From NCBI GenBank assembly GCA_963205185.1, contig CAUJHZ010000058.1, positions 62,001 to 126,000 on the forward strand: 64,000 nucleotides of DNA, read 5' to 3'. A model generated the notes under the pieces. That model was given only the letters and a program-made list of their open reading frames with translations, was not told the origin of the DNA and made no database searches. A program made the position numbers and the translations under genes. This document shows positions 7,759 to 15,557 of this stretch, in pieces. This stretch comes from Planctomycetota bacterium (GTDB taxonomy: Bacteria; Planctomycetota; Phycisphaerae; Phycisphaerales; UBA5793). The first letter of the stretch is position 1, and each line of letters begins with the position of its first letter.

Positions 7759-7989
7759 ATGCAAACGCAACGCACCAACCCGCACATAGACGCCGCGATC
7801 AGCGCCCAGGGCGCCCTTGGTCTCAAGTACCGCCCAACGGTGATCCGCGACGAAGCCATCGCATTCTCGATCGCCGCCCGCACCCGCGCCGGCGCGGTGA
7901 TGCTCGGCGAGGGGGCCTTCTGGGTGGTCTGCCTCGCCGACGCCACGCGACTCGAACGCGCCGGGTACGAATGGGCCCCGCGCCGCTGA
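7759..7989 (+). CDS. Hypothetical small protein, first gene of the rightward block
   Basis: 76 aa from an ATG with AAGGAG nine bases upstream. Sequence is a single small alpha/beta domain: ALGLKYRPTVIRDEAIAFSI, then GAVMLGEGAFWVVCLADATR and a C-terminal GYEWAPRR. No catalytic motif or known family is recognised. Its position as the leader of at least nine short genes, all with clear ribosome sites and small gaps, suggests an early or accessory phage protein, perhaps acting against the host. Confidence 0.6.
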   Translation: MQTQRTNPHIDAAISAQGALGLKYRPTVIRDEAIAFSIAARTRAGAVMLGEGAFWVVCLADATRLERAGYEWAPRR

Positions 7990-8016
7990 ACCACTCAACC
8001 GAAAGGACGCAGCACC

Positions 8017-8400
8017 ATGACAACGCCAGATACGAACGCAACCAGCCAGACCACCACGATGAGCCTCGACGACCTGCTCGCCTTGCCCAGCAACGACCTG
8101 TTCAACCGCATCAGCGAGATGGCCGCAACGACGCCCGAGCACGAGAAGGCGCTGAAGGCCCTGTACTTCGCCATTGACGAGTACCAGACGCAATCGAAGT
8201 ACCTCGCGCGGGATTTCGGCAACGCCAAGCGCCACGCCGAGGAGGGCGAGCAGCACGCGGCCAGCGGAATCCGATGCGACGCCGCATGGCTGCTCTCCGA
8301 CGCGCAGCGCATCGCCGAGGACGCCGCGAAACGGCAGCACGCCGCCGACACCGCCAAGCTGCTCCTCCACATCCTGCCCGAAGGCATCTTCACGAAGTGA
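8017..8400 (+). CDS. Hypothetical helical protein
   Basis: 127 aa, almost all helical after a Thr/Ser-rich start. SLDDLLALPSNDLFNRISEM leads into two long Lys/Glu/Ala-rich helices ending LLLHILPEGIFTK. No cysteine pairs, membrane segment or enzyme motif can be seen. An AAAGGA ribosome site precedes the ATG. The gene lies 27 nt after its neighbour and clearly belongs to the same transcript. Function not recognised. Confidence 0.65.
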   Translation: MTTPDTNATSQTTTMSLDDLLALPSNDLFNRISEMAATTPEHEKALKALYFAIDEYQTQSKYLARDFGNAKRHAEEGEQHAASGIRCDAAWLLSDAQRIAEDAAKRQHAADTAKLLLHILPEGIFTK

Positions 8401-8439
8401 CCACGAGGCGCGATCGACGCGCCGGGAAGGACCACCACC

Positions 8440-8694
8440 ATGACCATCAAACAAATCACCATCAAGGGCGAGCGGGGCGATGTCGAGATCCGCGACGCCG
8501 ACTACGGAGCGCAGATTCTGTTCGGCGAGACCTGCCTCGAACTCTCGCGCCACAGCGGCGAGGACGAACGCTGGGCCGCCGCGACGGCGATGGCCAAGGC
8601 CATCTACGGCAGCGACCGCCACGGCCGGCCGCGCTGCACCAACTCCGAAATCCACGCGGTGCGCCTCGAGATCGAGCGCGTCGCCGGCTGCTGA
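8440..8694 (+). CDS. Hypothetical small protein
   Basis: 84 aa starting MTIKQITIKGERGDVEIRDA, a two-strand beginning, then LFGETCLELSRHSGEDERWA and a helix rich in Ala/Met. GGAAGGA lies upstream. The later GSDRHGRPRCTNSEIHAVRL segment echoes the DGSGRPRWRVSPN part of the 102-aa gene at 8974, which may point to a shared fold or duplication among these small proteins. No known family recognised. Confidence 0.6.
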   Translation: MTIKQITIKGERGDVEIRDADYGAQILFGETCLELSRHSGEDERWAAATAMAKAIYGSDRHGRPRCTNSEIHAVRLEIERVAGC

Positions 8695-8724
8695 ACCACC
8701 CACGCCAGACGAAACGGAATCACC

Positions 8725-8961
8725 ATGAGCACGACACGCGACAACACCTTGAACACCATCGCCCGCGAGGTCCTCGGCCTTGAGACCTTGGCCACCCGCA
8801 ACAGCGACCGCCTCGACTTCCACGACACCGCGGTGTGGTGCGTGAAGGAGGCGCTCGAGCGCGCCTACGAGGCGGGCCGTCAGTCGGCGCGGCCGACCAA
8901 GGCCGTGTGCCCGGCCTGCGGGCGCAAGATCGAGATCACGCTGCTGCCGGCGAGCAAGTGA
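8725..8961 (+). CDS. DUF6900-like protein with added C-terminal zinc ribbon
   Basis: 78 aa. Residues ~8-50, IAREVLGLETLATRNSDRLD followed by FHDTAVWCVKEALERAYEAG, match the short conserved domain I know as DUF6900, common in phages and plasmids. The tail AVCPACGRKIEITLLPASK adds a single CxxC knuckle, so metal binding would need a partner or dimer. Function of the family is unknown. The gene is part of the rightward small-gene block. Confidence 0.7.
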   Translation: MSTTRDNTLNTIAREVLGLETLATRNSDRLDFHDTAVWCVKEALERAYEAGRQSARPTKAVCPACGRKIEITLLPASK

Positions 8962-8973
8962 GAGAGGAGCATC

Positions 8974-9282
8974 ATGAAGACCAGTGCCATTCAGATTGAG
9001 CGAAATCGTCCCGCCCGCCGCAACGGCGCCGGCGCGCCCGACGTGGTAATCCGCGAGGCCTGCGACCGCGATGGCATCGTCCTGGGCCACCTCGTCGCCA
9101 GCCACGATGGCACGCCCGAAGGCATCGTCGCCGCCGCACGCCGCGCGACGCAGCGCATGTTCGACGCCTTCGCCGACGCGTGCAACGTCAACAGCCGCAT
9201 CATCGCGACCGACGGGTCGGGCCGGCCGCGCTGGCGCGTGTCGCCGAACCTTGCAGTCATCGAAGAACTCGCCGCCACGTGA
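8974..9282 (+). CDS. Hypothetical small protein
   Basis: 102 aa, starting 12 nt after the previous stop with GAGAGGAG upstream. The N-terminus is basic (ERNRPARRNGAGAPD), followed by VVIREACDRDGIVLGHLVAS, an Ala-rich helix and ATDGSGRPRWRVSPN. It resembles a small mixed alpha/beta domain. No motif allows a functional call. Same operon as its neighbours. Confidence 0.6.
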   Translation: MKTSAIQIERNRPARRNGAGAPDVVIREACDRDGIVLGHLVASHDGTPEGIVAAARRATQRMFDAFADACNVNSRIIATDGSGRPRWRVSPNLAVIEELAAT

Positions 9283-9330
9283 CGGCGAGCCATTTCCACC
9301 AACCGCTGCATCAACGAAAGGAGCAGCACC

Positions 9331-10419
9331 ATGAAGAAGAACGAAGTCCAGATCGGCAGCACCTACACCGCGAAGGTGTCCGGCAATATCGCCAAGGTGC
9401 GCATCGACGCCGAGAATCGAAATGGCGGCTGGGACGCGACCAACCTTGAGACGAAGAAGAAGGTTCGCATCAAGAGCGCCCAGCGGTTGCGGGCCGAGGT
9501 CGGCTCGCCGCCGCAAGCGAGCACGACGCCGCCTGCAGGCAGCGACAACAAGGACGCCAAACCGGCCTCCGGCGTGAAACCCGGGGGCCGCGTTGTTGAT
9601 AGAGACGCCCAGCGCATCGCCGAGCGCGACGCGAAGGCCGCGGCCAAGGGTCTCGTGCTGAAGACCGAGATCGTCGACGGCAAGGAACGCTCGCACTGGG
9701 TGAAGAAAGCCGAGCAGGCCGCAGCGCAGCAAGGCACGCCGGACGCGAAGACACCGGCCGACGCACCGCCCGCCGAGAAGCGCAAGGGCCGACGCACGCC
9801 CCCGCGCATCGCGCTGGTGAACAAGGACCAGCACGCCGAGATCGCCAAGCAGGTCGAGAGCCTGCCCACCAGCCGCAACCACGTGTGCTGGAAGAAGAAC
9901 GGCAAGCTCTACGAACTGTTCTTCCGCGTCGACGGCCGCACGCCGCTGCTCTACCGGGCGCCGGCCACCTCGGCCGTCGATGAGAAGACCGGCTGCCGCG
10001 AGGTGGACGCGGTCGGCACCGTCACCGGTGTCTTCCACATCAAGCAGAGCATCAAGCAGCTCACCGGCAAGAGCCCGGCGCAGATTGGCATCACCATGCC
10101 GCCCGACCGCGGCGCGCCCAAGGCACGCGGCGAGACGACGAAGAAGACCGCCGGCGGCAAGGCCGGCGCCAAACCGCGCAAGAAGCGCGAGGGCTTGAGT
10201 GGCCTTGACGCCGCAGCACAGGTCCTGGGGCGCGCGAAAGAGCCGCTCGACGCGAAGACCATCGCCGAGCGCGCCATCGCCGCGGGGTGGAAGACCAACG
10301 GCGCCACGCCGCACGCGACCTTGTACGCCGCGATGATCCGCGAGATCAAAGCCAAGGGCAAGGAAGCGCGGTTCATCAAAGCCGACAAGGGCCGGTTCAC
10401 GGCCCGGAAAGGAGCGTGA
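9331..10419 (+). CDS. HARE-HTH domain protein with linker and basic regions
   Basis: 362 aa. Residues ~1-55 form a small beta domain ([20 protein letters not shown]...[13 protein letters not shown]). A long Ala/Pro/Lys linker follows, then a middle domain ([20 protein letters not shown]...[20 protein letters not shown]). The C-terminal ~75 residues, [20 protein letters not shown] then [20 protein letters not shown], are a HARE-HTH, the winged-helix module seen in RNA polymerase delta subunits, restriction enzymes and ASXL proteins. The highly basic segment before it ([17 protein letters not shown]) suggests DNA binding. A phage regulator or chromatin-like protein is likely; the exact role is unknown. 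Confidence 0.72.
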   Translation: MKKNEVQIGSTYTAKVSGNIAKVRIDAENRNGGWDATNLETKKKVRIKSAQRLRAEVGSPPQASTTPPAGSDNKDAKPASGVKPGGRVVDRDAQRIAERDAKAAAKGLVLKTEIVDGKERSHWVKKAEQAAAQQGTPDAKTPADAPPAEKRKGRRTPPRIALVNKDQHAEIAKQVESLPTSRNHVCWKKNGKLYELFFRVDGRTPLLYRAPATSAVDEKTGCREVDAVGTVTGVFHIKQSIKQLTGKSPAQIGITMPPDRGAPKARGETTKKTAGGKAGAKPRKKREGLSGLDAAAQVLGRAKEPLDAKTIAERAIAAGWKTNGATPHATLYAAMIREIKAKGKEARFIKADKGRFTARKGA

Positions 10420-10422
10420 TCG

Positions 10423-10647
10423 ATGGACCGCGATGTCCAACGACTGCTCGCGCACGCCGACCAGACCCGCGCCACGATGCGCGACATGCTGGCCGCCATG
10501 CCCACCACCGAGAAGGCCGCGCTGATTCGCACCTGCGCCGCGGGCGACCTCGCAGCTCTCGACGAACGCACGGCGCTGCTGGTCGGCCTGCTCGCGGTGG
10601 TGGCCATCTTCGACCTGAGCGAATCGCGCGGGGAGGTGGGGCCATGA
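10423..10647 (+). CDS. Hypothetical small protein, coupled to next gene
   Basis: 74 aa, helical: RLLAHADQTRATMRDMLAAM, TEKAALIRTCAAGDLAALDE, then a hydrophobic stretch RTALLVGLLAVVAIFDLSES that could be a membrane helix or a buried helix. It begins three bases after the preceding stop, with GGAAAGGAG as its ribosome site inside the upstream gene. Its stop overlaps the ATG of the next gene (ATGA). Function not recognised. Confidence 0.6.
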   Translation: MDRDVQRLLAHADQTRATMRDMLAAMPTTEKAALIRTCAAGDLAALDERTALLVGLLAVVAIFDLSESRGEVGP

Positions 10648-10832
10648 CGGCGGAACATGAAAAACATCTCGTCGAGCCGGAAGACGCCTGCCCGCGCTGC
10701 AGCGAGCGCCACATTGACAACCTGATCTGGATCGACGACGGTGAGCGCGTCCGCTGCGCCACCTGCCTGAATGTCTACACGCCGCCGGCGCTGCGGCGGC
10801 AAGGAGGTGATGATCATGACCAGCGGCCATGA
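10644..10832 (+). CDS. Small zinc ribbon protein
   Basis: 62 aa with EDACPRCSERHIDNLIWIDD and ERVRCATCLNVYTPP, a standard two-CxxC zinc ribbon. It overlaps the stop of the upstream gene by four bases and its own end runs 17 nt into the next gene, so the three are translationally coupled. Like the zinc ribbon beside the terminase, it is too small for an enzyme and probably binds nucleic acid or protein. Confidence 0.65.
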   Translation: MTAEHEKHLVEPEDACPRCSERHIDNLIWIDDGERVRCATCLNVYTPPALRRQGGDDHDQRP

Positions 10833-11349
10833 CATCAACGCCCTGCGCCAGGTGCTGCTCGCGGCCCAGCGCTTGCTCGAAGCCCGCGAAGACCAGATGG
10901 TCACCGCCGAAGAATGGGAAGGGCTCGCCCACGCGGTCAACGCGGCGACCGCCAAACCCGCCGGCGGTCCGGGCGAATCGTTCGCCGTGGACGCCGCCAG
11001 CGGCGCGCTGCTGCGCCGCGTGGTGCCCAGACGCGGCCAGCCCTACGAGCACATGTGTACGCGAGCGGTCTACGAAGAGGTCGCCCATGCCATCGACCTG
11101 ATGGGCAACGCCGCGTTCACGCTCGAAGAGATTCGCGCCAACGTCGGCGCTGGCGACGAAACCAGCATGCCGCCGTGGTCGCAGGTCGCCACGGCCGTCG
11201 CGTTCCTCAAGGAGCGATCCTGCATCGTGCCCGCCCGCGAACGCAAACATGTCGCGGCCACCGACGACACCTGGCTCGACGCAATGATCGAATACCACGC
11301 GCTGCGCGAAAAGGGGCCGGAGGAGGCGGCGGCCGAGACGGGCGAGTAG
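10816..11349 (+). CDS. Hypothetical helical/winged-helix-like protein
   Basis: 177 aa from the ATG eight bases after a perfect AAGGAGG; an ATG two codons upstream is too close to that site. The first half is helical (ALRQVLLAAQRLLEAREDQM, VTAEEWEGLAHAVNAATAKP). The second half, TRAVYEEVAHAIDLMGNAAF, TLEEIRANVGAGDETSMPPW, VATAVAFLKERSCIVPARER, reads like a winged-helix DNA-binding domain with a wing ending in RKHVAAT. It is the last of the small-gene group before the membrane-protein array. Possible phage regulator. Confidence 0.65.
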   Translation: MTSGHDINALRQVLLAAQRLLEAREDQMVTAEEWEGLAHAVNAATAKPAGGPGESFAVDAASGALLRRVVPRRGQPYEHMCTRAVYEEVAHAIDLMGNAAFTLEEIRANVGAGDETSMPPWSQVATAVAFLKERSCIVPARERKHVAATDDTWLDAMIEYHALREKGPEEAAAETGE

Positions 11350-11448
11350 CCCGCCAACCCGTCTCACCCATGCACAGCCGCAGCGCCCGCCGCCGCGGCT
11401 GTGTCTGCGGGAATGCCGGACCAGTTCGTCGCCAGTACAATGAACATC

Positions 11449-12105
11449 ATGCTCAGGTGGGCCCGCCGCATTGCCATCTTCCTGCTGCTCGGCGCGATCG
11501 TGAATGTTGCGTTTGCGTGGGGATGTGCGCTTCCACGTAGGCGGCACTGGTCCAATGGCGCGCCACTTCCCAGCGATGAGCAGACGCGCTGGTGGCGTGC
11601 CAATTGCCCGGAGGGCGTGGTCGATACTCCAGACGAGGTGCATGTGACTCACGACATGGGCTATGAGGCGGTAGCCATGAGCGCGCAATCGCAGGCTGTT
11701 GCGGCCGGCTCGGACGTGATACGCGTCAGCGCGGGTTGGCCACTGATCAGCATGACGGGCGAACACTGGAGCGTCATGCAATGCACCGGTGACCACGTGT
11801 TCCCGATAGGACAGGTCGCAGTTGTGCCAAGGGGCCTGTGGGTATTCCGGCGGCCCACTGGGCACGGTTACGACCAAATCTATCACATCCCACTCGAACC
11901 AATTTGGGGAGGATTCCTCCTCAATGCAATCGGCTACGGGCTGGCGATCTGGCTCTGCGTCGCGATTCCGGCGTTCTTCACCAGATGGCATCGCACGAGA
12001 TGGCACCGATGCATCGCCTGCGGCTACCCGCGCGGCACCTCGCCCGTCTGCACCGAGTGCGGTGAGCCGTTGCCGAGTCCGTCGGATCGTGCGAGGAGCA
12101 GATGA
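11449..12105 (+). CDS. Array member 1: two-TM zinc ribbon membrane protein
   Basis: 218 aa. The start is set by alignment with its five neighbours, which all open ML-[RK]-W; an ATG three codons earlier is also open. TM1 is RIAIFLLLGAIVNVAFAWGC. An exported ~125-residue domain follows, with the motif IPLEPIWGGFLLNAIGYG leading into TM2. After a basic RWHRTRWHR stretch comes the ribbon CIACGYPRGTSPVCTECGEP. Positive charges place both ends in the cytoplasm. This ribbon style is common in planctomycete membrane proteins of unknown function. The extracytoplasmic part is the variable region of the family. Confidence 0.75.
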   Translation: MLRWARRIAIFLLLGAIVNVAFAWGCALPRRRHWSNGAPLPSDEQTRWWRANCPEGVVDTPDEVHVTHDMGYEAVAMSAQSQAVAAGSDVIRVSAGWPLISMTGEHWSVMQCTGDHVFPIGQVAVVPRGLWVFRRPTGHGYDQIYHIPLEPIWGGFLLNAIGYGLAIWLCVAIPAFFTRWHRTRWHRCIACGYPRGTSPVCTECGEPLPSPSDRARSR

Positions 12106-12117
12106 GGAACTGAGGCC

Positions 12118-12783
12118 GTGCTGAAGTGGTTTCGTCGCATCATCCTCTTCCTCCTGCCCGGCGCGATCGTGAACCTCGCGGTGGCGTGGGGATTGACATT
12201 CAAAGCCACTGACTTCAATGGCGAAATGTCGGTATTTCGTTCTCATCCGGACAATCCCACATGGATTGGCTGTTCGATCCGCCGTTTCGGAGTTGAACAG
12301 TTGGTGGTATGGGATCATCCTCCCGCGCCCGATTGGATCAACAGCCCCGTGATGACTCGGCAATGGAGCATCGTTCGGGATAGGCCGCCAACGGCAATGG
12401 GATCGACAATCTCTGAGGATGACTTTTGGATCGAGTACGCTCATGGATGGCCTTGGTTGAGCATGGTTGGTCGATTACGCATTGACGAGAACATCATCGA
12501 GGAATCAACTTGGGCAGTGCCTGCAACGCAATCCAACGTCTTCAACGCAGATGACCGTCTTGTGCCGCTTCACCCCATATGGCCAGGATTCATTATCAAC
12601 ACGATATGTTTCGGTATGGCTGGTTGGTTTGTCTTCGGCGCACCGTTCGCAATCCGGCGGTTGCTGCGTTCCAGACAAGGATCGTGTCTCATCTGCGGCT
12701 ACCCGCGCGGCACCTCGCCCGTCTGTACCGAATGCGGAGCACCACTGTCCAATTCGTCGGCTGCCCCGGCCGCGCGATGCTGA
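12118..12783 (+). CDS. Array member 2: two-TM zinc ribbon membrane protein
   Basis: 221 aa, GTG start 12 nt after member 1. TM1 RIILFLLPGAIVNLAVAWGL has a Pro in place of the Leu seen in others. The outer domain has DNPTWIGCSIRRFGVEQLVV and YAHGWPWLSMVGRLR, equivalent to the RFG and GWP motifs of the other members. VPLHPIWPGFIINTICFG leads to TM2 and then CLICGYPRGTSPVCTECGAP. The tail NSSAAPAARC differs from the PSPSARARSR tails of others. Its base composition is visibly less GC-rich than the flanking phage genes. Confidence 0.75.
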   Translation: MLKWFRRIILFLLPGAIVNLAVAWGLTFKATDFNGEMSVFRSHPDNPTWIGCSIRRFGVEQLVVWDHPPAPDWINSPVMTRQWSIVRDRPPTAMGSTISEDDFWIEYAHGWPWLSMVGRLRIDENIIEESTWAVPATQSNVFNADDRLVPLHPIWPGFIINTICFGMAGWFVFGAPFAIRRLLRSRQGSCLICGYPRGTSPVCTECGAPLSNSSAAPAARC

Positions 12784-12798
12784 TCGTAAGGTGAGTCC

Positions 12799-13446
12799 AT
12801 GCTGAAGTGGTCCGGCAGAATTCTCGCCTTCCTGGTGCTCGGCGCGATAATGAATGTCGCGGTGGCGTGGGGGTGTGTTGCGTGGCACTCGACTGCGGAT
12901 GAAAGCCCCGCGCGTTACCGTGATCCGCACAACAGTGAACTCCTCGTGAGCGTCACTCGGCGGTTTGGCGTTGAGTATGTGACAAACACGGGCGTATCCC
13001 GCGAGTGGAGCGTCCAAATCGGCAATTCTTCGATTCCGTATACTGGAAAAGTCTGGTGGCCAGCGGCGCGGGGCGAACAGCGCGTGCAGGTTTTCTGCGG
13101 TGCGGGCTGGCCAATGTTGGCGCTCACGACTTGGCGATGTTGGGCCGCCAATGACATGGAGCATTACTGGGGAATACCGTGGTTGCCCGATCGCGGCCCC
13201 GGACTGATGCAAATCGACCCGCCGGCGCTCCCGTTGTACCCGATTTGGTCCGGCTTCACGCTCAACACTCTGTTCTACGCGATCATCCTGAACGTCGCAT
13301 TCCGAGTACCGGTGGCGAGTCGAAGGTGGCTGCGCACGAAATGGAGTCTGTGCCCCGCCTGCGGCTATCCGCGCGGCACTTCGCCCGTCTGCACAGAGTG
13401 CGGCGATCCACTGCCGAGTCCGTCGGCTCGTGCAAGGAGCAGGTGA
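12799..13446 (+). CDS. Array member 3: two-TM zinc ribbon membrane protein
   Basis: 215 aa, ATG 15 nt after member 2. TM1 RILAFLVLGAIMNVAVAWGC. The outer domain keeps LLVSVTRRFGVEYVTNTGVS and VFCGAGWPMLALTTWRCW. LPLYPIWSGFTLNTLFYA precedes TM2, then CPACGYPRGTSPVCTECGDP. The 3' end is nearly identical at DNA level to members 1 and 4 (GAGTCCGTCG...GTGC.AGGAGCAG), evidence of recent duplication or gene conversion. Two cysteines in the outer domain could form a disulfide. Confidence 0.75.
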   Translation: MLKWSGRILAFLVLGAIMNVAVAWGCVAWHSTADESPARYRDPHNSELLVSVTRRFGVEYVTNTGVSREWSVQIGNSSIPYTGKVWWPAARGEQRVQVFCGAGWPMLALTTWRCWAANDMEHYWGIPWLPDRGPGLMQIDPPALPLYPIWSGFTLNTLFYAIILNVAFRVPVASRRWLRTKWSLCPACGYPRGTSPVCTECGDPLPSPSARARSR

Positions 13447-13458
13447 GGAACTTAGTCC

Positions 13459-14175
13459 GTGCTGAAGTGGTTTCGTCGCATCATCCTCTTCCTCCTGCTC
13501 GGCGCGATCGTGAACGTCGCGGTGGCGTGGGGTTGTGCTGCCCTCAATGCGGAGCACTTGGACCACTACTACACCCACTCCCAGCTCCGAATGAACAGGG
13601 CCGCTCAAGAAAACGGCGGGGGCTACGTTGATATCGTGCGTCGTTTTGGATTCGAACGGGTTCTTTACGATGTGATGACCCGAATGAAATTCTCGCGACT
13701 CGCTGATTTGCCGAGGTTTCCAGAGTACGAAGGTAGGGTCTGGTGGGACGAAGCAAAACTGAACATTGTGGACGGGCCGCAGGTAGCGGTCGGATGGCCG
13801 ATGTTCGCCTTTCGAGCGTCTCGTGAGATGAGGTTCCCGAACCGGTGGCCGGGATCTAACCAATACTCTGCTCGCCGCATCATCCAGCCGGAGTGGTATG
13901 GCGCCTTGGACCTCTCTGCAATCTCCGGCAGCAGTGCATCGCGATCGCCTGTGGTTTTGCCCTATCAACCTCTGCCGGTCGGCCTCGCGACCAACACGCT
14001 GTTGCTCGGCGGCATCACCGCGAGTGTGTACTACGGGTTTGGGTTCGCGCGCCGAACGCTGCGCGTGCGCGCTGGCCGCTGCCCCGCTTGTGGCTACCCG
14101 CGCGGCACCTCGCCCGTCTGTACCGAATGCGGCGAACGGCTGGCATCTCCGTCGGCTCGTGCGAGGAGCAGTTGA
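13459..14175 (+). CDS. Array member 4: two-TM zinc ribbon membrane protein
   Basis: 238 aa, GTG start 12 nt after member 3. TM1 RIILFLLLGAIVNVAVAWGC is nearly identical to member 2. Outer motifs: YVDIVRRFGFERVLYDVMTR, the EGRVWWDEAK patch shared with member 3 (TGKVWWPAA), and VAVGWPMFAFRASREM. The pre-TM2 motif is LPYQPLPVGLATNTLLLGGI, the most divergent of the set (PIW replaced by PLP). Ribbon CPACGYPRGTSPVCTECGER. Confidence 0.75.
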   Translation: MLKWFRRIILFLLLGAIVNVAVAWGCAALNAEHLDHYYTHSQLRMNRAAQENGGGYVDIVRRFGFERVLYDVMTRMKFSRLADLPRFPEYEGRVWWDEAKLNIVDGPQVAVGWPMFAFRASREMRFPNRWPGSNQYSARRIIQPEWYGALDLSAISGSSASRSPVVLPYQPLPVGLATNTLLLGGITASVYYGFGFARRTLRVRAGRCPACGYPRGTSPVCTECGERLASPSARARSS

Positions 14176-14187
14176 GGAGGAAGGTCC

Positions 14188-14904
14188 ATGCTGAAATGGT
14201 CCGGTCGAATTCTCGTCTTCCTGCTGATCGGCGCGATTCTCAATGTCGGGGTGGCGTGGTGGCTCGGCTGGCGCGTGCTCTATCAGCCTGGCTCGCTTCA
14301 AATCACGAACGAACCGATGGAGCCGGGCGAGTTTGTGCCTCAGGAGTTTCGCAACGAGTTGCTTGGGCCGGCCGGCCTGTCGATCAGCCGCACGCGCCAG
14401 TTTGGCGCGGATCACGTGCAGGTGCACAAGGGAACAACCATGCGCTGGGCCGACCTGCCGGTGATTCCGTTGGACACCCTCTGGCCGCACTGGGGCCCGC
14501 TCGCCGGCCGTGAGCCGCGTGAGATCTATGAATCGATGACAAATCCCATCGGCCACACGGCGCGCGGCTGGCCGATGGTCTCGATGTGGTGCGCGTTCGA
14601 GCAGGGAACGCACGGCCCCGTTCAGGGCGGCATCCATCTCGGTCACAAGCAGACGCTTGACACCTTCATCGTCACCGACCTCGTCCTGCCCCTGCGGCCG
14701 ATCTGGACCGGCTTTGCCGTCAACACGGCCTTCTACGCGAGCGTCGCGTGGATACTCGTTGCCGTGCCGGCAGCGTGGTGCCGCCGCCGACGCATCCGGC
14801 GCGGCCTCTGCGGCGCCTGCGCCTATCCGCGCGGCACCTCGCCGGTCTGCACCGAATGCGGCGAGCCACTGCCGAGTCCGTCGGCCGGGGCGGCGCGATC
14901 CTGA
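14188..14904 (+). CDS. Array member 5: two-TM zinc ribbon membrane protein
   Basis: 238 aa, ATG with GAGGAGGAAGG upstream, 12 nt after member 4. TM1 RILVFLLIGAILNVGVAWWL. The outer domain has SISRTRQFGADHVQVHKGTT, ARGWPMVSMWCAFEQG and LPLRPIWTGFAVNTAFYASV before TM2. A run RRRRIRR precedes CGACAYPRGTSPVCTECGEP, in which the first ribbon half has A-Y in place of G-Y. The outer domain is longer than in member 3, showing that the exported region is the part that changes. Confidence 0.75.
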   Translation: MLKWSGRILVFLLIGAILNVGVAWWLGWRVLYQPGSLQITNEPMEPGEFVPQEFRNELLGPAGLSISRTRQFGADHVQVHKGTTMRWADLPVIPLDTLWPHWGPLAGREPREIYESMTNPIGHTARGWPMVSMWCAFEQGTHGPVQGGIHLGHKQTLDTFIVTDLVLPLRPIWTGFAVNTAFYASVAWILVAVPAAWCRRRRIRRGLCGACAYPRGTSPVCTECGEPLPSPSAGAARS

Positions 14905-14919
14905 CTGCGAGGTGTGTGC

Positions 14920-15549
14920 ATGCTGAAATGGTCCGGCCGAATTCTCGTCTTTCTGCTGATCGGCGCGATTCTCAACGTCGCGGTCGCCTGGTGCTGCGTA
15001 CTCACAATCAGCTGGCCCGCCCGGAACGCGGTTCATGATCCGACCAGCGAACAAGTGCACTGGTGGAAGCAGAATGCTCCCCACGGATTCGATCCCACTC
15101 CTGGCGGTGTCTCCTACCCAACGAAGGCGTTCGGGAGCGATGCGGCACACCTTTCGGGCACATCGTCTGACGAGCATGGAGGCAGATTGCACTACGGGTG
15201 GAGACTGCGCTCGGGTGTTCCGCTGCGGTGCTTTGAAGGGCAGCGTTGGATCGACTACACCAACGCACCCGCGAATGAGCACCGGCCAGTCACCATCGAA
15301 CGCGGCATGAAGGTGTGGCGACGGCGCGGCAACAATTACGACATTCCGGTCACACCCATCTGGGGCGGCATGATCGGCAATTCGCTGCTCTACGCCGCCA
15401 TTCCGTTCACACTGCTCTTCATCCCCCGGTGGTACTTGCGACGCCGACGCCTTCGCAAGCGTCTGTGTCCCGCATGCGGCTATCCGATGGGAGCGAGCAA
15501 TCGTTGCACCGAGTGCGGGGAGCCACTGCCGACCGAGACTGCCAAGTAG
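14920..15549 (+). CDS. Array member 6: two-TM zinc ribbon membrane protein
   Basis: 209 aa from ATG; an in-frame GTG two codons upstream is possible. TM1 RILVFLLIGAILNVAVAWCC matches member 5 nearly exactly. The outer domain has SYPTKAFGSDAAHLSGTSSD and IPVTPIWGGMIGNSLLYAAI. TM2 is followed by RRRRLRKR and the ribbon CPACGYPMGASNRCTECGEP, the only member in which PRGTSPV is replaced (PMGASNR). It ends the rightward block, eight bases before the stop of the convergent methyltransferase gene. Confidence 0.75.
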   Translation: MLKWSGRILVFLLIGAILNVAVAWCCVLTISWPARNAVHDPTSEQVHWWKQNAPHGFDPTPGGVSYPTKAFGSDAAHLSGTSSDEHGGRLHYGWRLRSGVPLRCFEGQRWIDYTNAPANEHRPVTIERGMKVWRRRGNNYDIPVTPIWGGMIGNSLLYAAIPFTLLFIPRWYLRRRRLRKRLCPACGYPMGASNRCTECGEPLPTETAK

Positions 15550-15557
15550 CGCCCGCA

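Noticed and set aside
7450-12444. A 1664-codon open frame on the minus strand
   Set aside because: It is antisense to about nine well-supported rightward genes with ribosome sites and conserved motifs. Its product is Arg/Gly/Ala-rich with no domain. High GC content explains the lack of stops.
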